Shown: positions 14,200-16,147 of the stretch, piece after piece
Layout of the letters: the number at the start of each line of letters is the position of its first letter
Numbering within the stretch: position 1 is the first letter of the stretch
NCBI GenBank assembly: GCA_018609945.1
Contig: JAHENO010000005.1
Span: 1-16,147, forward strand
DNA length: 16,147 nt
Direction of reading: 5' to 3'
Source: Haloarculaceae archaeon
GTDB taxonomy: Archaea > Halobacteriota > Halobacteria > Halobacteriales > Haloarculaceae
The notes under the pieces: generated by a model
The model's input: only the letters and a program-made list of their open reading frames with translations
Database searches by the model: none
What the model was told of the DNA's origin: nothing
Program-made: the position numbers and the translations under genes

Positions 14200-14841
14200 A
14201 TGAGAGAAGCGATCGTCAGCATGTCCGACGCCGAACTCGAGGCGATGGGGATGGGCGACGTCGTCTCCTACGTCAGGGACGCGGGCATCCGCGACCTGGA
14301 GGAACTCGATTGCCACGGGCAGGGCGGCCTGATGCAACTGGAAGTCGAGTCGGAGCTGGACGGGGGCCGGCTCGCCTCGTTCGAGGCCGTCGAGGAGTGG
14401 GAGTTCATCACCGAGCGCGAGGGGGCGTACCTCTACCTCGTGGAGGTGACCGCGCCAGGCCTCTCCGCGGACGTCACCGGCCCCGCCGAGGACCTCGTGG
14501 GGACCTGCGACCCGACGATGACCGACCACGGTGCGAGGGTCGAACTCGTCGGTGAGCAGGGGGCGATCAGCGAGATGCTGCAAGAGTACGAGGCAGCGGG
14601 CGTCTCGCTGGAACTCGACAGACTCGGGGATTACGAGGGGACGGAGCGCGCGCTGGACTCGCTCACGGAACGGCAACGGGAGGTCCTCGAGGTCGCCTAC
14701 GACATGGGCTTTTACGACGTCCCCCGGACAGTCTCGACAGACGACATCGCGGCCGAACTGGACCTCGACTCCTCGACGGTCGCCGAACACCTCCAGCGAG
14801 CCGAGCGGAACCTGCTGAGCCAGCAACTCCCCGTGGAGTAG
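14200..14841 (+). CDS. Bacterio-opsin-activator (Bat)-type HTH protein
   Basis: This is a 213-residue putative transcription factor. The C-terminal HTH (PF04967, about 155-206) reads LTERQREVLEVAYDMGFYDVPR, then TDDIAAELDLDSSTVAEHLQRAERNLL. This is the standard haloarchaeal Bat signature. The N-terminal ~145 residues (ESELDGGRLASFEAVEEWEFI and AYLYLVEVTAP) match the sensor-like domain found before many such HTHs; its ligand is unknown. I chose ATG 14200 (MREAIVSMSD) because a TTTTATAC box sits about 29 bp upstream. The frame is open much further upstream, but that stretch is antisense to the membrane protein and methyltransferase genes. Its targets are not evident; the adjacent membrane gene or lysC are possible. 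Confidence 0.88.
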   Translation: MREAIVSMSDAELEAMGMGDVVSYVRDAGIRDLEELDCHGQGGLMQLEVESELDGGRLASFEAVEEWEFITEREGAYLYLVEVTAPGLSADVTGPAEDLVGTCDPTMTDHGARVELVGEQGAISEMLQEYEAAGVSLELDRLGDYEGTERALDSLTERQREVLEVAYDMGFYDVPRTVSTDDIAAELDLDSSTVAEHLQRAERNLLSQQLPVE

Positions 14842-14862
14842 CGGCCGGTGTGGGACGCCCCA

Positions 14863-14880
14863 AAACGAAAGCAGTTATCC
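14863..14880 (+). promoter_or_regulatory. BRE/TATA-like promoter for lysC
   Basis: AAACGAAA (14863-14870) followed by AGTTATCC (14873-14880) resembles a haloarchaeal BRE and TATA pair. It lies about 29 bp before ATG 14905 and about 75 bp before the lysC ATG, so the mRNA would start near the upstream ORF, not at lysC. Confidence 0.4.
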
Positions 14881-14904
14881 ACACCGACCACGAAGCGAGG
14901 GGAC

Positions 14905-14961
14905 ATGATTCACACACGCACCTGTCGACACCGACGCCGCCGGGTGGTTGGATGCGCCTAG
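14905..14961 (+). CDS. Possible 18-residue leader ORF overlapping lysC
   Basis: ATG 14905 opens MIHTRTCRHRRRRVVGCA and ends at TAG 14959-14961, inside the lysC start region (overlap of 10 nt, different frame). It is placed where a leaderless transcript from the proposed promoter would start. The frame is Arg- and His-rich. A leader-peptide control of lysC is possible, but chance cannot be excluded. Confidence 0.3.
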   Translation: MIHTRTCRHRRRRVVGCA

Positions 14962-16133
14962 TCGTCAAGTTCGGCGGGACGAGCGTCGCCAACGGCGACC
15001 GGATGAGCCGCGCGGCCGACTCGGTCGCGGCGGCCGTCGAGGCCGGCCACGAGGTCGCCGTGGTGGTCTCGGCGATGGGGCCGACCACCGACTACCTGCT
15101 CCGGGAGATGAAGTTCGAGGCCAGCGAGGCCGACCGCGCCGAGATCGTCTCGATGGGCGAGCGCACGTCCGTCCGGATGTTCAAGGGCGCCCTCGAGGCG
15201 CGGGGCATCGACGCCCAGTTCCTCGAACCCGGCCGCCCGGAGTGGCCGATCATCACCGACGAGTACGGCGAGGTCGACGTCGCGGAGACGCGTCGGCGAG
15301 CACAGGAGTGTGCCGAACAGATGGCGGCGGGCGTGGTGCCCGTCATCACCGGCTTCCTGGCCGAGGACCACGAGGGCACGATCACGACGCTGGGCCGCGG
15401 GGGCAGCGACACCACCGCGGTCATGCTGGGCAACTACATGGAGGCCGACCAGGTGGTCATCGTCACGGACGTCGAGGGCGTGATGACCGGCGACCCGAAC
15501 GTCGTCGAGGGGGCACGGAACGTCGGCGAGATCACGGTCGACGAACTCCGGAACCTCTCCTTTCGCGGCGCGGAGGTGGTGGCGCCGTCGGCGCTCACCT
15601 ACAAGACCGGGGACCTCTCGGTCCGGGTCGTCCACTACCAGCACGAGGACCTCCTGACCGGCGGGACCTCCATCGAGGGCGAATTCGAGAACCTGATCGC
15701 CCTCCACGAGCGGGAACTCGTCTGTCTGACCGCCGCCGGCCGCGCCATCCGCAACCAGCCCGGCATCCTCGCGAAGCTCTCGACCGCGCTGGCCGACGAG
15801 GGGATCAACGTCGAGACCGTCTCCTCGGGGATGGACTCGATCTCCTTCTACGTCGACGCCTCCCGTGCCGAGGAGGCCGAGGCGCTGCTCCACGAGGAGG
15901 TCGTCGACGACGAGGCCCTCTCCTCGATCACCCTGGAGGAGGGCATCGGCGTCATCCGCGTCACCGGCGGTGACCTCACCAGCCAGCGCGACGCGGTCAA
16001 GCAGGTCATCGACCCCCTCGCAGAGGCACACATCTACGTCAACGACGTCATCACGAGCGCCACATCCGTCTCGGTGTTCGTCCCCTGGGAGGACCGCGAG
16101 GGGGCCCTCGAACGCATCCAGGACGTCTTCTGA
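14952..16133 (+). CDS. lysC: Aspartate kinase
   Basis: This 393-residue enzyme phosphorylates L-aspartate with ATP, the first step toward threonine, methionine and, where present, lysine. Family landmarks are KFGGTS (6-11), GRGGSDTT (148-155) and VTDVEGVMTGDPNVV (171-185) in the kinase domain. Two ACT domains follow (about 256-325, beginning with LTAAGRAIRNQPGILAKLS, and 330-393), which usually bind the feedback amino acid. At 393 residues it is shorter than many bacterial or methanogen enzymes, but it is intact. The ATG at 14952 is chosen because MRLVVKFGGTS is the family N-terminus; the 34 codons before it in frame are not protein-like. Its TGA stop directly abuts the start of another hairpin-element copy. 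Confidence 0.95.
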   Translation: MRLVVKFGGTSVANGDRMSRAADSVAAAVEAGHEVAVVVSAMGPTTDYLLREMKFEASEADRAEIVSMGERTSVRMFKGALEARGIDAQFLEPGRPEWPIITDEYGEVDVAETRRRAQECAEQMAAGVVPVITGFLAEDHEGTITTLGRGGSDTTAVMLGNYMEADQVVIVTDVEGVMTGDPNVVEGARNVGEITVDELRNLSFRGAEVVAPSALTYKTGDLSVRVVHYQHEDLLTGGTSIEGEFENLIALHERELVCLTAAGRAIRNQPGILAKLSTALADEGINVETVSSGMDSISFYVDASRAEEAEALLHEEVVDDEALSSITLEEGIGVIRVTGGDLTSQRDAVKQVIDPLAEAHIYVNDVITSATSVSVFVPWEDREGALERIQDVF

Positions 16134-16147
16134 TACTGCCGGCTATA
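16134..16147. mobile_element. Start of a third hairpin-element copy (runs off window)
   Basis: TACTGCCGGCTATA is identical to the 14-bp terminal repeat of copy 1 (5153-5166). It starts right after the lysC TGA stop (16131-16133), the same TGA-to-TACTG junction as at the end of the FAD oxidoreductase gene. The rest lies outside the window. Confidence 0.65.

Noticed and set aside
14948..16031. Two frames of about 340-357 codons overlapping lysC
   Set aside because: Both are frame shadows of a complete, motif-bearing aspartate kinase.

Overview
The window looks like a chromosomal stretch from a halophilic archaeon (Halobacteria). It is GC-rich with strong third-position GC. The predicted proteins are acidic, with Asp/Glu-rich linkers. 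It carries the large subunit of the archaeal DNA polymerase D and a bacterio-opsin-activator-type HTH protein. Several genes have a TATA-like box 25-30 bp upstream of the ATG, the usual haloarchaeal leaderless layout. No rRNA, tRNA, CRISPR array or intact transposase gene was seen.

Layout. (1) 1-2406: a divergent pair, a radical SAM protein of the MJ0619/Tes-like type on the minus strand (C-terminus off the window edge) and a DUF547 protein on the plus strand. (2) 2407-3156: a GNAT acetyltransferase with an N-terminal winged helix. (3) 3157-8499: a looser, lower-GC accessory region. It holds a GYD-domain protein, an intact SnoaL-like protein, a second SnoaL-like gene interrupted by one in-frame TGA, an FAD-linked oxidoreductase, and a divergent FilR1-type transcription regulator. 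Gene-poor DNA with a degraded zinc-finger ORF follows. (4) 8547-12215: polC (DP2), flanked by a small GNAT-like protein and a two-gene set (membrane protein and methyltransferase) with an ATGA overlap. (5) 14200-16133: a Bat-type HTH protein and aspartate kinase.

The most unusual signal is a family of about 80-bp palindromic elements. One full copy (core 5153-5230) and one diverged full copy (core 8248-8327) are present, and the first 14 bp of another are the last bases of the window (16134-16147). Both complete copies are flanked by TCA/TGA on each side. Two of the three visible copies sit exactly at a TGA stop codon (FAD oxidoreductase and aspartate kinase), which suggests a non-autonomous element that targets TGA and keeps the stop codon intact.

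Other notable signals: a 78-bp, 36% GC patch in polC that starts at the catalytic CDGDED motif, a known intein insertion site; a 19-bp-phased repeat array between the FAD oxidoreductase and its divergent regulator; a shared 31-bp motif upstream of the GYD and SnoaL-like transcription units; and short upstream ORFs before polC and lysC.

The accessory genes probably form a small regulated oxidoreductase module (FilR1-type regulator, FAD enzyme, SnoaL-like proteins, GYD protein). Its substrate cannot be read from the sequence.
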